NCBI RefSeq assembly: GCF_001941965.1
Contig: NZ_MKZO01000047.1
Location: forward strand, 186,001-250,000
Direction: 5' to 3'
From: Pseudomonas putida
GTDB lineage: Bacteria > Pseudomonadota > Gammaproteobacteria > Pseudomonadales > Pseudomonadaceae
DNA: 64,000 bases
Shown here: positions 44,553 through 54,400 of the stretch, piece by piece
Layout: the number at the start of each line of letters is the position of its first letter
Numbering within the stretch: the stretch's first letter is position 1
Made by a program: the position numbers and the translations under genes
The notes under the pieces: generated by a model
Seen by the model: the letters and a program-made list of their open reading frames with translations, nothing else
What the model was told of the DNA's origin: nothing
Database searches by the model: none

Positions 44553-44969
44553 GTGAGTGCCACACTCGTGAACCCTATACCTACGCGTGAATCCCAGGTT
44601 CTGCAGGCCGCCGCCACCCTGGTCGAGGCCTTTGCCAGCAACCATACCGAACGCTACTTCGCCTGCTTTAGCGAAGACGCGACCTTCCTCTTTCACACCC
44701 TCCCGCAACCGCTGATGTCGCGCCGGGCCTATGAACAGCTGTGGGCCCAATGGCAGGCCGAAGGCTTTGTCGTGCTCGGCTGCCAGTCGAGCAATGGCCA
44801 GGTCAGCCTGCAGGGCGATGTGGCGATCTTCATGCATGACGTGGCGACCCATCTGCGGGTCGGCGGCGAGGAACTCCAGTTGCAGGAACGGGAAACCATC
44901 GTGTTCCGCCTGCACGGCGAGCACTGGCTGGCCTGTCACGAGCACCTGTCGGCACTGAGCGATAGCTGA
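44553..44969 (+). CDS. SnoaL/NTF2-like protein of unknown function
   Basis: A 138-residue protein with the cone-shaped NTF2-like fold pattern: an N-terminal helix pair (VLQAAATLVEAFASNHTERYFACFSEDATFLFHT), then strands ending in ETIVFRLHGEHWLACHEHLSAL. The F-x-E/D-D-A-T-F block is typical of the SnoaL-like / DUF4440 group. A GTG at 44553 is used, with another GTG five codons downstream. It lies 73 bp before the NCS1 permease gene. Members can be small isomerases, hydrolases or binding proteins, so no activity is assigned. Confidence 0.7.
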   Translation: MSATLVNPIPTRESQVLQAAATLVEAFASNHTERYFACFSEDATFLFHTLPQPLMSRRAYEQLWAQWQAEGFVVLGCQSSNGQVSLQGDVAIFMHDVATHLRVGGEELQLQERETIVFRLHGEHWLACHEHLSALSDS

Positions 44970-45042
44970 GCCCCTTTTTGACGGCCTTGCCGTCACTGCC
45001 AACGCACTCAACAACAATCACGACAGGCGCTGGAGTCCCACC

Positions 45043-46542
45043 ATGAGCCATTCCTCCGGGATCGAAACCAACGGGGTCGAACAGATCCCCGACAACCAAC
45101 GCGATGCCTCGCCACTGGACCTGTTCCGCCTGATCTTCGGCGGCGCCAATACCTTCGCCACCGCCGTACTGGGCAGTTTCCCGGTACTGTTCGGCCTGTC
45201 GTTCCAGGCCGGGGTCTGGGCGATCCTGCTGGGCGTCGGCGTCGGCGCGCTGATCCTTTCGCCCATGGGCCTGTTCGGCGCGCTCAATGGCACCAACAAC
45301 GCGGTGTCGTCCGGGGCGCACTTCGGCGTGCACGGGCGCATCGTCGGCTCCTTCCTGTCGCTGCTGACGGCGGTGGCGTTCTTCTCGCTGTCGGTGTGGA
45401 GCTCCGGTGACGCCCTGGTGGGCGGCGCCAAGCGCCTGGCCGGCCTGCCGGAAACCGACCTGACCCTGGGCCTGGCCTACGGCCTGTTCGCGGTGTTGGT
45501 GCTGATCGTCTGCATCCACGGCTTCCGCTTCATGCTCTGGGTCAACAAGATCGCCGTGTGGGCCTCCAGCCTGCTGTTCCTGCTGGGCATCTTTGCCTTT
45601 GCCGGGCCCTTCGATGCGGGCTTTGCCGGGAGCGTCAACCTCGGTCAGCCGGGCTTCTGGGCAGCCTTCATCGGCTCGGCGCTGCTGGCCATGAGCAACC
45701 CGGTGTCGTTCGGCGCCTTCCTCGGCGACTGGTCGCGCTATATCCCGCGGGAAACCCCCAAGGCGCGGATCATGCTGGCGGTGATCGCCTCGCAGATCGG
45801 CACCCTGATCCCGTTCTTCTTCGGCCTGTGCACAGCGACCCTGGTGGCCAGCCAGGCGCCGCAGTACATCGAGGCCAACAACTATGTCGGCGGCCTGCTG
45901 GCGGTCGCACCGACCTGGTTCTTCCTGCCGGTGTGCCTGATCGCGGTGATCGGCGGCATGTCCACCGGTACTACGGCGCTCTACGGCACCGGCCTGGACA
46001 TGTCCAGCGTGTTCCCGCGCCTGCTCAGCCGCGCCGGGGCGACCCTGCTGATCGGCGTCGCGGCCATCGCCTTCATCTTTATCGGCCGCTTCACCTTCAA
46101 CCTGGTGCAGAGCGTGTCCACCTTCGCCGTGCTGATCATCACCTGCACCAGCCCGTGGATGGTGATCATGATCCTCGGCCTGATCACCCGTCGCGGCTTC
46201 TACCACGCCGATGACCTGCAGGTGTTCACCCGTGGCGAGCGGGGCGGCCACTACTGGTTCCACCATGGCTGGAACTGGCGCGGCATGGGGGCCTGGGTGC
46301 CCAGCGCGATCATCGGCCTGTGCTTCGTCAACCTGCCCGGGCAGTTCGTTGGCAGCCTGGGCGAACTGGCCGGCGGCATCGACGTCAGCCTGCCGATCAC
46401 CCTGGGCCTGGCCACCGTGCTGTACCTGGCGCTGATCAATATTTTCCCCGAACCCGCTGCGGTGTATGGCCCCAAGGGCCCGCGCTGGGTATTTCGCAAA
46501 CCGGCGGCCGACGCGCCGCTGACGACTGCCGAAACGGCCTGA
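45043..46542 (+). CDS. NCS1-family nucleobase/cation symporter-type permease
   Basis: A 499-residue inner-membrane transporter with about 12 helices. The NCS1 layout is visible: FGGANTFATAVLGSFPVLFGLSFQAG in helix 1, the SNPVSFGAFLGDWSRYIP block and GGMSTGTTALYGTGLDMSS. NCS1 proteins carry cytosine, allantoin, hydantoins, thiamine or related compounds. It lies 13 bp before an aldehyde dehydrogenase gene. The link to a local catabolic route suggests an amine- or amide-type substrate rather than a salvage nucleobase. Confidence 0.87.
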   Translation: MSHSSGIETNGVEQIPDNQRDASPLDLFRLIFGGANTFATAVLGSFPVLFGLSFQAGVWAILLGVGVGALILSPMGLFGALNGTNNAVSSGAHFGVHGRIVGSFLSLLTAVAFFSLSVWSSGDALVGGAKRLAGLPETDLTLGLAYGLFAVLVLIVCIHGFRFMLWVNKIAVWASSLLFLLGIFAFAGPFDAGFAGSVNLGQPGFWAAFIGSALLAMSNPVSFGAFLGDWSRYIPRETPKARIMLAVIASQIGTLIPFFFGLCTATLVASQAPQYIEANNYVGGLLAVAPTWFFLPVCLIAVIGGMSTGTTALYGTGLDMSSVFPRLLSRAGATLLIGVAAIAFIFIGRFTFNLVQSVSTFAVLIITCTSPWMVIMILGLITRRGFYHADDLQVFTRGERGGHYWFHHGWNWRGMGAWVPSAIIGLCFVNLPGQFVGSLGELAGGIDVSLPITLGLATVLYLALINIFPEPAAVYGPKGPRWVFRKPAADAPLTTAETA

Positions 46543-46555
46543 ACTGGAGCTGCAC

Positions 46556-47980
46556 ATGACTCATTACATCGATGGCCGCTGGGTGGATGGCGCCACCGCT
46601 GACTGCATCAAGGTGTTCGACCCGTCCCTGGGCGAGCCTTTTGCCGAGCTGATCGCGGCCAGTGCCGCCCAGGTGGACGCCGCCGTGGCGGCCGCCCGCG
46701 CCGCACTGCCGGGCTGGAAAGCCCTCGACGTGGCCACCCGTGCCGGCTACCTGCGCGGTTTCGCCGAGCAACTGGGGCTGCGCCGCGAAGAACTGATTGC
46801 CCTGCAGATGCGCAACAACGGCAAGCCGCGTCATGAAGCGGAAGTGGACCTGGACGACGCCGTCGCCACCTTCGGCTACTACGCCGACCTGATCGAGCAG
46901 CAGGCGCAGAAAGACTTCAATGTGGCCCTGGCCGCCCCGGGCTTCAGTGCCCGTACCCGCCTGGAGCCGGTGGGCGTGGTCGGCCTGATCGTGCCGTGGA
47001 ACTTCCCGCTGGTGACCAGCGCCTGGAAACTCGCCCCGGCCCTGGCCGCCGGCTGCACCGTGGTGCTCAAGCCGTCCGAGGTGACCCCGCTGATCGAACA
47101 GAGCTACGGGCAGATCGCCGAGCAGTTGGGCCTGCCGGCAGGCGTGCTGAATATCGTGGTGGGCAAGGCCGAGACCGGGATCGCCCTGAGCAACCACAGC
47201 GGCCTGGACAAGCTGTCCTTCACCGGCAGCAATACCGTCGGCAGCCAGGTGATGCGCAGTGCCTCGGCACAGTGCCGGCCGGTGACCCTGGAGCTGGGTG
47301 GCAAGTCGGCCATCGTGGTCTTCGATGACTGTGACCTGGACCAGGCGGTGGACTGGATCGTCGCCGGGATCTGCTGGAACGCCGGGCAGATGTGCTCGGC
47401 CACCTCGCGCCTGCTGATCCAGGACGGGATTGCCGATGACCTGCTGGCACGCCTGAAGGTCGCGCTGGAGAAACTGCGGGTCGGCAATCCGCTGACCGAA
47501 GACGTGGACATGGGCCCGCTGACCAGCCAGGGGCAATGGCTCAAGGTCGCGGCGTACTTTGCCGTGGCGAAGGAGGAGGGCCTGAACTGCCTGACCGGCG
47601 GCAAGCCGCTGGACCGTGCTGGCTGGTTCGTCAGCCCGACGCTGTATGCCGATGTGCCGGCGGGCAGCCGTCTGTGGAGCGAGGAGATCTTCGGGCCGGT
47701 GCTGTGCAGCCAGCGCTTCGGGACCGAGGAAGAGGCGATCGCCCTGGCCAATGACAGCCGTTTCGGGCTGGTGGCGACGGTGGTCAGTGCCGATCTGGCG
47801 CGTGCCGAGCGGGTCGCCGATGCCCTGGACGTGGGGCATGTGTGGATCAACTCGATCCAGGCGGTGTTCGTCGAGACGTCATGGGGCGGGACCAAGGGCA
47901 GCGGCATTGGCCGTGAGCTGGGGCCTTGGGGGTTGTCGGCGTATCAGTCGGTCAAGCATGTGACCCGTTGCCTGGGGTGA
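46556..47980 (+). CDS. Aldehyde dehydrogenase (after the NCS1 permease)
   Basis: A 474-residue dehydrogenase of the betaine aldehyde / gamma-aminobutyraldehyde type. Catalytic C280 (NAGQMCSATS), base E246 (LELGGKS), FTGSNTVG and VPWNFPLVTSAWKLAPALAAG are present. The C-terminal VWINSIQAVFVETSWGGTKGSG block resembles plant-type betaine/aminoaldehyde dehydrogenases. It is adjacent to an NCS1 permease. An aminoaldehyde substrate is inferred. Confidence 0.85.
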   Translation: MTHYIDGRWVDGATADCIKVFDPSLGEPFAELIAASAAQVDAAVAAARAALPGWKALDVATRAGYLRGFAEQLGLRREELIALQMRNNGKPRHEAEVDLDDAVATFGYYADLIEQQAQKDFNVALAAPGFSARTRLEPVGVVGLIVPWNFPLVTSAWKLAPALAAGCTVVLKPSEVTPLIEQSYGQIAEQLGLPAGVLNIVVGKAETGIALSNHSGLDKLSFTGSNTVGSQVMRSASAQCRPVTLELGGKSAIVVFDDCDLDQAVDWIVAGICWNAGQMCSATSRLLIQDGIADDLLARLKVALEKLRVGNPLTEDVDMGPLTSQGQWLKVAAYFAVAKEEGLNCLTGGKPLDRAGWFVSPTLYADVPAGSRLWSEEIFGPVLCSQRFGTEEEAIALANDSRFGLVATVVSADLARAERVADALDVGHVWINSIQAVFVETSWGGTKGSGIGRELGPWGLSAYQSVKHVTRCLG

Positions 47981-48002
47981 TATCTCCAGGCCTGTGATAA
48001 AC

Positions 48003-48078
48003 CTTGTGGGAGCTGGCTTGCCAGCGATAGCGGTAGTGAATTCACCATCGCAATCGCTGGCAAGCCAGCTCCCACAGG
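48003..48078. repeat. REP doublet, head-to-head
   Basis: Two REP units pointing inward from their GTGGGAGCTGGC ends, the opposite arrangement to most doublets here. The centre contains GTGAATTCAC followed by CATCGCAATCGC, also seen in the doublet at 27544-27621. It separates convergent genes. Confidence 0.82.
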
Positions 48079-48093
48079 GGTTTTGTGTTTGCC

Positions 48094-49485
48094 TTAGTTG
48101 CGATCCAGCCACACCGTCTGCGCATTGCAGAACTCACGCACACCAAAGTGCGACAGCTCCCGCCCGAAACCACTCTTCTTCACGCCACCAAAGGTCACCC
48201 GCGGATCACTGGCGCAGTAGCCGTTGATGAAGATGCCGCCGGTATCCAGCTCTTCCACCAATTGCTCGGCCAGTTCCACGTTGGCGGTGTAAATGGTCGA
48301 GGCCAGGCCAAACTCACTGTCGTTCGCCAGTTGCAGGGCATGCCGCGCATCACGGGCGGTGATGATCGAAGCCACCGGGCCGAACAGCTCCTCCTTGAAC
48401 GAGGTCATCTGGTCAGTGACATCGGCCAGAATGGTCGGCTGGTAGTAGTTGCCTTCGCCCTCCGCCTTGCCGCCACCCAGCAGCAGGGTCGCGCCTTCGG
48501 CCAGGGTCGCCTGGACCTGGCCATCCAGCTCGTCACGCAGGTCGAAACGGGCCATCGGGCCGATGTAGGTCTCGGCATTGCGCGGATCACCCACCACCAG
48601 GGCACGGGTCATCTCGACGAACTTCTCGGTAAAGGCCTGGACCACGCCTTCCTCGACGATCAGGCGCTTGGCCGCAGCGCAGACCTGGCCGGTGTTCTGG
48701 TAGCGACCGATCACGGCAGCCTTCACCGCCTCATCCAGGTTGGCGTCGTTGAGCACGATGAACGGGTCGGAGCCTCCCAGCTCCAGCACGCATTTCTTCA
48801 GCGCGGCACCGGCCTGGGCACCGATGGCGGTACCGGCGCGCACGCTGCCGGTCAGGGTCACGGCGGCGATGCGCGGGTCGGCGATGGCCTTGGACACGCC
48901 ATCCGGGGTGACGTTGATCACCTCGAACACGCCTTCAGGGAAGCCGGCACGCTTGAACGCATCCAGCAGCAGGTAGGCGCTGCCCATCACGTTCGGCGCG
49001 TGCTTGAGCACGTAGGTGTTGCCGGCCAGCAGGGCCGGAACGGCGCCACGCAGGACCTGCCAGATCGGGAAGTTCCACGGCATCACCGCCAGCAGCGGGC
49101 CGAGCGGACGGTATTCGATACGCGCCTTGCCTACCGGAACCGGCGCGGGCTCAGGCGCGAGCATGGCCGGGCCGGCTTCGGCGTACCAGTCGCAGAGCTG
49201 GGCGCATTTCTCGATTTCGCCACGGGCCTGGGCAATCGGCTTGCCCATTTCGTCAGTGATCATCAGCGCCATGGCTTCGGCGTTGTCGCGCAGGGCAGCG
49301 CCCAGGGCGCGCAACTGGCCGACACGGCCTTCCAGCGGGGTGCGGCGCCATACCGCGTAGCCGGCAGCGGCACGAGCCAGGGCGGCGTCTAGCACGGCGT
49401 CGCTTTCGTAGGGGTAGTGGCCGATCTGCTCGCCGGTGGCGGGATTGATCGACAGGGCATGGGTCTGGTGGCTGATCACGGTCAT
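48094..49485 (-). CDS. sad: Succinate semialdehyde dehydrogenase, Sad/YneI type
   Basis: A 463-residue NAD-preferring aldehyde dehydrogenase. The YneI-like N terminus is visible (SINPATGEQIGHYPYES), with catalytic Cys in YQNTGQVCAAAKR, base Glu in LELGGSDPF (the GGSDPF form is characteristic of this branch), and MPWNFPIWQVLRGAVPALLAGN. It oxidises succinate semialdehyde from GABA or putrescine breakdown. Divergent from a PtrR-like LysR gene, the same pairing as yneI/yneJ in E. coli. Confidence 0.9.
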   Translation of the reverse strand: MTVISHQTHALSINPATGEQIGHYPYESDAVLDAALARAAAGYAVWRRTPLEGRVGQLRALGAALRDNAEAMALMITDEMGKPIAQARGEIEKCAQLCDWYAEAGPAMLAPEPAPVPVGKARIEYRPLGPLLAVMPWNFPIWQVLRGAVPALLAGNTYVLKHAPNVMGSAYLLLDAFKRAGFPEGVFEVINVTPDGVSKAIADPRIAAVTLTGSVRAGTAIGAQAGAALKKCVLELGGSDPFIVLNDANLDEAVKAAVIGRYQNTGQVCAAAKRLIVEEGVVQAFTEKFVEMTRALVVGDPRNAETYIGPMARFDLRDELDGQVQATLAEGATLLLGGGKAEGEGNYYQPTILADVTDQMTSFKEELFGPVASIITARDARHALQLANDSEFGLASTIYTANVELAEQLVEELDTGGIFINGYCASDPRVTFGGVKKSGFGRELSHFGVREFCNAQTVWLDRN

Positions 49486-49534
49486 CTCGGCGTCCTGATG
49501 GAAGGAGTACGGATCGAAGCCTACTGCGTTGTAT

Positions 49535-49547
49535 GTTTCCCTGAAAC
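49535..49547. promoter_or_regulatory. Candidate LysR site in the sad / ptrR-like divergent promoter
   Basis: GTTTC-CCT-GAAAC, an interrupted palindrome with 5-bp arms in the 105-bp gap between the divergent genes. It is not the classical T-N11-A form, so only a weak candidate. Confidence 0.35.
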
Positions 49548-49590
49548 TGAATAATACTGAGCGAAACGTTCACGTAGAGAGAATGAGTCT

Positions 49591-50472
49591 ATGGATCTGG
49601 TCCAGCTGGAGATGTTCAAGGCCGTGGCAGAGCAGGGCAGCATCAGTGCGGCGGCCCAGCATATTCATCGGGTGCCGTCGAACCTGACCACGCGAATCCG
49701 ACAACTGGAAGAAGAGCTGGGGGTCGACCTGTTCATCCGCGAGAAAAGCCGCCTGCGTCTGTCGCCGGCCGGCTGGACCTTTCTCGACTATGCCCGGCGC
49801 ATTCTCGACCTGGTGAGCGAGGCCCGGCAGACGGTGGCCGGCGATGAACCCCAGGGCCCGTTTGCCCTCGGTTCGCTGGAAAGTACCGCGGCGGTAAGGA
49901 TTCCGGCGCTGCTGGCGGCCTATAACCAGAGCTATGCCAAGGTCGAGCTGGACCTGAGCACCGGGCCTTCCGGGGCGATGATCGAAGGCGTGCTGGCCGG
50001 GCGCCTGAGCGCCGCCTTCGTCGATGGGCCGGTGCTGCACCCGGCGCTGGAGGGCGTGCCGGTGTTCATCGAGGAGATGGTCCTGATCGCGCCGCTCAAT
50101 CACGGGGCGATCAGCCGGGCGGCGGAGGTCAACGGCTCGACCATCTATGCCTTCCGGGCCAACTGCTCGTACCGGCATCACTTCGAAAGCTGGTTCGCCC
50201 AGGATGGCGCGGTGCCGGGGAAGATCCTCGAGATGGAGTCCTATCACGGCATGCTCGCCTGCGTCAGCGCCGGGGCCGGGCTGGCGCTGATGCCGCGAAG
50301 CATGCTCGATAGCATGCCGGGGTGCAGTACGGTCAGTGTCTGGCCGTTGTCGGAGCGCTTCCGCTATCTGCGGACCTGGCTGGTGTGGAGGAAGGGGATG
50401 ATGTCGCGGTGTCTGAGCACGTTTGTCGAGTTGCTCAGGGAGCGGGGGGATGTGCTGGATATTGAAGCCTGA
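49591..50472 (+). CDS. LysR-family regulator, PtrR/YneJ-like
   Basis: A 293-residue LysR regulator with the HTH at about 3-62 (GSISAAAQHIHRVPSNLTTRIRQLE) and an effector domain at about 88-290. The HTH with HRVPSNLTTRI closely recalls YneJ/PtrR, which controls sad for putrescine use in enterobacteria. The divergent sad gene supports that identity. Confidence 0.82.
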   Translation: MDLVQLEMFKAVAEQGSISAAAQHIHRVPSNLTTRIRQLEEELGVDLFIREKSRLRLSPAGWTFLDYARRILDLVSEARQTVAGDEPQGPFALGSLESTAAVRIPALLAAYNQSYAKVELDLSTGPSGAMIEGVLAGRLSAAFVDGPVLHPALEGVPVFIEEMVLIAPLNHGAISRAAEVNGSTIYAFRANCSYRHHFESWFAQDGAVPGKILEMESYHGMLACVSAGAGLALMPRSMLDSMPGCSTVSVWPLSERFRYLRTWLVWRKGMMSRCLSTFVELLRERGDVLDIEA

Positions 50473-50485
50473 TGGTGTATTTGAG

Positions 50486-50568
50486 GGCCTCATCGCTGGC
50501 AAGCCAGCTCCCACAGGTTCAGCGGTGCACGCGATCCCTGTGGGAGCTGGCTTGCCAGCGATGAGGCC
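50486..50568. repeat. REP doublet, tail-to-tail
   Basis: Inverted REP units bounded by GGCCTCATC and GATGAGGCC with the centre CAGGTTCAGCGGTGCACGCG. It lies between the LysR and alpha/beta hydrolase genes, both on the plus strand. Confidence 0.85.
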
Positions 50569-50649
50569 CGAGAGATCACCCCAACACTCCCAGACACATC
50601 CTGTATAAACTATCCCCCTCATCCCAAGCGTCACCCTGGAGTCCTGCCG

Positions 50650-51363
50650 TTGTCCCGCAACAACCTCCCGCTCGTCCTGCTCCCCGGTCTGCTCAATGAC
50701 CACCGTCTCTGGACCCACGCCCAGGCCACCTTCGAATCCGACCGCGAGATCCTGATTCCGGACCTCAGCCAGCATGACTCCATCGCCGCCATGGCCGATC
50801 ACGTGCTGGAACAGGCGCCACCACGCTTTGCCCTGGCCGCACTGTCCATGGGCGGCTATGTTGCCTTCGAGATTCTCCGCCGCGCTGCGCAGCGGGTCGA
50901 ACGCCTGGCCCTGCTCGACACCATGGCCCGCCCCGACGATGCGAACCGTGCCCGGGTCCGTCGCGGCCTGCTGGAACTGGCCGGGCTGGGCAAGTTCAAG
51001 GGGGTGACGCCACAGTTGTTGCCACGCCTGATGCACGCCCGCGCCCTGGACACCGAGGTGCCCCGGATCGTCATGGACATGGCCGACGCCATCGGCCGCG
51101 AAGGCTTTATCCGCCAGCAGCAGGGGATCATCGACCGTGCCGATTACCAGCCACTGCTGGCCGATATCAAGGTGCCGACCCTGGTGCTGTTCGGCGCCCA
51201 GGATGAAATCACTCCGCTGGCCGAGGCTCGGGTGATCCATGCCGGCATCCCCGGAGCCCATTTCGAGGTGATTGGCGAGTGCGGCCACCTGCCGCCGCTG
51301 GAGCACCCCGAGCGCACCAGCGAGCTGCTCGGCCACTGGCTGGCCGGGCGCTTCGACGCCTGA
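50650..51363 (+). CDS. Alpha/beta-fold hydrolase
   Basis: A 237-residue cytoplasmic hydrolase. The Ser-Asp-His triad is S66 (ALSMGGY), D185 (FGAQDEITP) and H213 (GECGHLPPLEHP). The oxyanion region LLPGLLNDHRLW follows the N terminus. The start is a TTG at 50650 with CTGGAG seven to eight bases upstream; no ATG lies near. Close to small esterases and MhpC-like hydrolases. The stop codon is part of the palindrome that follows. Substrate unknown. Confidence 0.85.
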   Translation: MSRNNLPLVLLPGLLNDHRLWTHAQATFESDREILIPDLSQHDSIAAMADHVLEQAPPRFALAALSMGGYVAFEILRRAAQRVERLALLDTMARPDDANRARVRRGLLELAGLGKFKGVTPQLLPRLMHARALDTEVPRIVMDMADAIGREGFIRQQQGIIDRADYQPLLADIKVPTLVLFGAQDEITPLAEARVIHAGIPGAHFEVIGECGHLPPLEHPERTSELLGHWLAGRFDA

Positions 51364-51380
51364 TCGCTGCGCAGCGATCA
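51361..51380. terminator. Palindrome overlapping the hydrolase stop codon
   Basis: TGATCGCTGCGCAGCGATCA is a perfect 20-bp palindrome whose first three bases are the stop codon of the hydrolase gene. It lies in the 39-bp gap before the convergent czcA gene and is a likely shared transcription stop, although no T tract follows. Confidence 0.5.
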
Positions 51381-51402
51381 GGCCCTCGAACCCCGGCATG
51401 AC

Positions 51403-54400
51403 CTACTGATCGAGCGCCTCATCCCGGCGATGCGCCCACTGGTACAGCGCCGGCAATACCAGCAGGGTCAGCGCGGTCGACGACAGGATCCCGCCAATTA
51501 CCACCGTCGCCAGCGGCCGCTGCACCTCGGCGCCGGTGCCGGTGGCCAGGGCCATTGGAATGAAGCCAAGGGATGCCACCAGCGCCGTCATCAGCACCGG
51601 CCGCAGGCGGGTCAGGGCGCCGTCGGTCACCGCACTGCTCAATGAAGCCCCTTCCTCGCGCAGGTTGCGGATGAAGGAAATCATCACCAACCCGTTAAGC
51701 ACCGCCACCCCGGACAGGGCAATAAAGCCCACGCCCGCCGAGATCGACAGCGGAATATCCCGCAACCACAACGCCAGCACCCCACCGGTAAGGGCAAAGG
51801 GAATCCCGGTGAACACCAGCAAGCCGTCCTTGAGGTTGTTGAACATCAGGAACAGCAGGGTCATGACCAGCAGCAAGGCCACCGGCACCACCACCTGCAG
51901 GCGCTTGGCCGCCGATTGCAACTGCTCGAACTGCCCGCCCCATGTCGTCCAGTAGCCCGCCGGGACCTGCACCTCACGCACCAGCGTGTCGCTGGCCTCC
52001 TCGACGAACGAACCCAGGTCGCGCCCACGCACGTTGGCACTGACCACCACCAGGCGCTTGCCGTTTTCCCGGCTGATCTGGTTCGGCCCCAGTTGCAGGT
52101 CGAGGCTGGCGACCTGGGACAGCGGGATGAAGCCGATCTGTTCGGCGCCCAGGGCAGCATTCGCCGGCACCGGGATCAGCAGCTCGGCCAGCCCGGCGAC
52201 ATCGGTGCGCAGCGCTTCGGACAGGCGTACCACCATGTCGAAGCGACGGTCGCCCTCATACAAGGTACCGGCCTGGCGCCCACCGACGGCAATCGCCACG
52301 GCATCCTGCACCTCGCCGATATTCAGGCCGTAGCGGGCGGCCTTTTCCCGGTCGATATTGATGGTCAGCACCGGCAGGCCGGTGGTCTGTTCCACCTTCA
52401 CTTCCGAGGCGCCGGGAACGCCCTGCAAGGCCGTGGCGATCTTCGCCGCCGTGCGGTTGAGGGTGTCCATGTCGTCGCCGAAGACCTTCACCGCGACGTC
52501 GCTGCGCACCCCGGAAATCAGCTCGTTGAAACGCAACTGGATCGGCTGCGACAGTTCGTAGTTGCTGCCTGGAACGCCAGCGGCGGCTTGCTGCACGGCA
52601 GCGATGATGGCCTCCCGCGATTTGCCCGGATCCGGCCACTGCGCCTTGGGCTTGAGCATGATGTAGGCGTCGGAGATGTTCGGCGGCATCGGGTCGGCGG
52701 CGATTTCCGCGGTGCCGGTACGGGCGAACACCCGCTCGACTTCCGGCACCTGCTGCATCACCGCTTTTTCCAGGCGCTGCTGCATGTCCACCGACTGGCT
52801 CAGGCTGGTGCCCGGCACCCGCAGCGCCTGCAGGGCCAGGTCGCCCTCGCTGAGGCTGGGGATGAACTCGCTGCCCATGCGGCTGGCCATGGCCCCGGTC
52901 AGCAACACCACGCCGACCGCCGAGGCAAAGGCCAGTTTGCGATGCTTCAGCACCCACTCCAGTACCGGGGCATAGCCCAGGCGCGCCTTGCGCATGACCA
53001 GGCCTTCCTCTTCCTTGACCTTGCCGGTGACGAACATGGCGATCGCCGCCGGCACGAAGGTCACCGACAGGAGCATGGCGCCGAGCAGGGCGATGACCAC
53101 GGTAAAGGCCATGGGGTGGAACATTTTGCCTTCGACCCCGGTCAGGGCGAAGATCGGCAGGTACACCACCATGATGATCAACTGGCCGAAGATCAGCGGC
53201 CGGCGCGCCTCGCGGGCGGCGGCGAAGACTTCGTGGAAGCGCTCGCTGCGGGTCAGCATGCGCCCGTGCTTGTGCTGGGCATGGGCCAGGCGGCGGATGG
53301 CGTTCTCGACGATCACCACCGCGCCGTCGACGATGATGCCGAAGTCCAGGGCGCCCAGGCTCATCAGGTTGGCACTGACCTTGTTGTGGAACATGCCGGT
53401 GAAGGTGAACAGCATCGACAGCGGGATGACCATGGCGGTGATCAGCGCCGCACGGATATTGCCGAGGAACAGGAAGAGCACGGCGATCACCAGGATCGCC
53501 CCTTCGACCAGGTTCTTCTTCACCGTGGCGATGGCCTTTTCCACCAGGTTGGTGCGGTCGTAGACGGTCACCGCGACGACGCCCTCGGGCAGGGTGCGGT
53601 TGATCTCGGCCAGTTTGGCGGCCACGGCCTGGGACACCGTGCGGCTGTTTTCGCCGATCAGCATGAACACCGTGCCCAGCACCACTTCGCGGCCGTTCTC
53701 GGTGGCGGCACCGGAGCGCAGTTCCTTGCCGATGCTGACCTCGGCCACGTTGCTGACCCGGATCGGCGTACCGTCGACGCTGGAGATCACCACGTTGGCG
53801 ATGTCGTCCAGGCCGGCGACCTGGCCCGGGGCGCGGACCAGCAATTGCTCGCCGCTGCGCTCGATATAGCCGGCGCCGACGTTGCCGTTGTTGCGTTCAA
53901 GTGCCGTGACCAGATCGCTGAGGGTCAGCTTGTAGGCGGCCAGGCGCTTGGGGTCCGGAGCGATCAGGTACTGCTTGGCGAAACCGCCGATGGTGTTGAT
54001 CTCGGCCACCCCCGGGACGTTGCGCAGTTGCGGCTTGATGATCCAGTCCTGGATCACCCGCAGGTCGGTGGGGGTGTAGGGCGTGCCGTCTTCCTTGCGC
54101 GCGCCGTCCCCGGCTTCCACGGTCCACAGGAAGATCTCGCCCAGGCCGGTGGACACCGGGCCCATCACCGCCTCGACGCCTTCCGGCAACTGTTCCTTGG
54201 CCACCTGCAGGCGTTCGTTGACCTGCTGGCGGGCGAAGAAGATATCGGTGCCGTCGGCGAAGATCACCGTCACCTGGGACAGCCCCGAGCGTGACAGCGA
54301 GCGGGTCTGCTTGAGCCCGGGCAGGCCGGCCATGGCGGTTTCCACCGGGAAGGTGATGCGCTGCTCGGTTTCCAGCGGTGAATAGCCGGGCGCGGCGGCG

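Noticed and set aside
51916..54294. Very long open frame (about 790 codons) on the strand opposite czcA
   Set aside because: It mirrors the GC-rich codon bias of czcA, is low in recognisable motifs and rich in His/Gly/Gln as expected for a third-position shadow; czcA itself has an intact proton relay.
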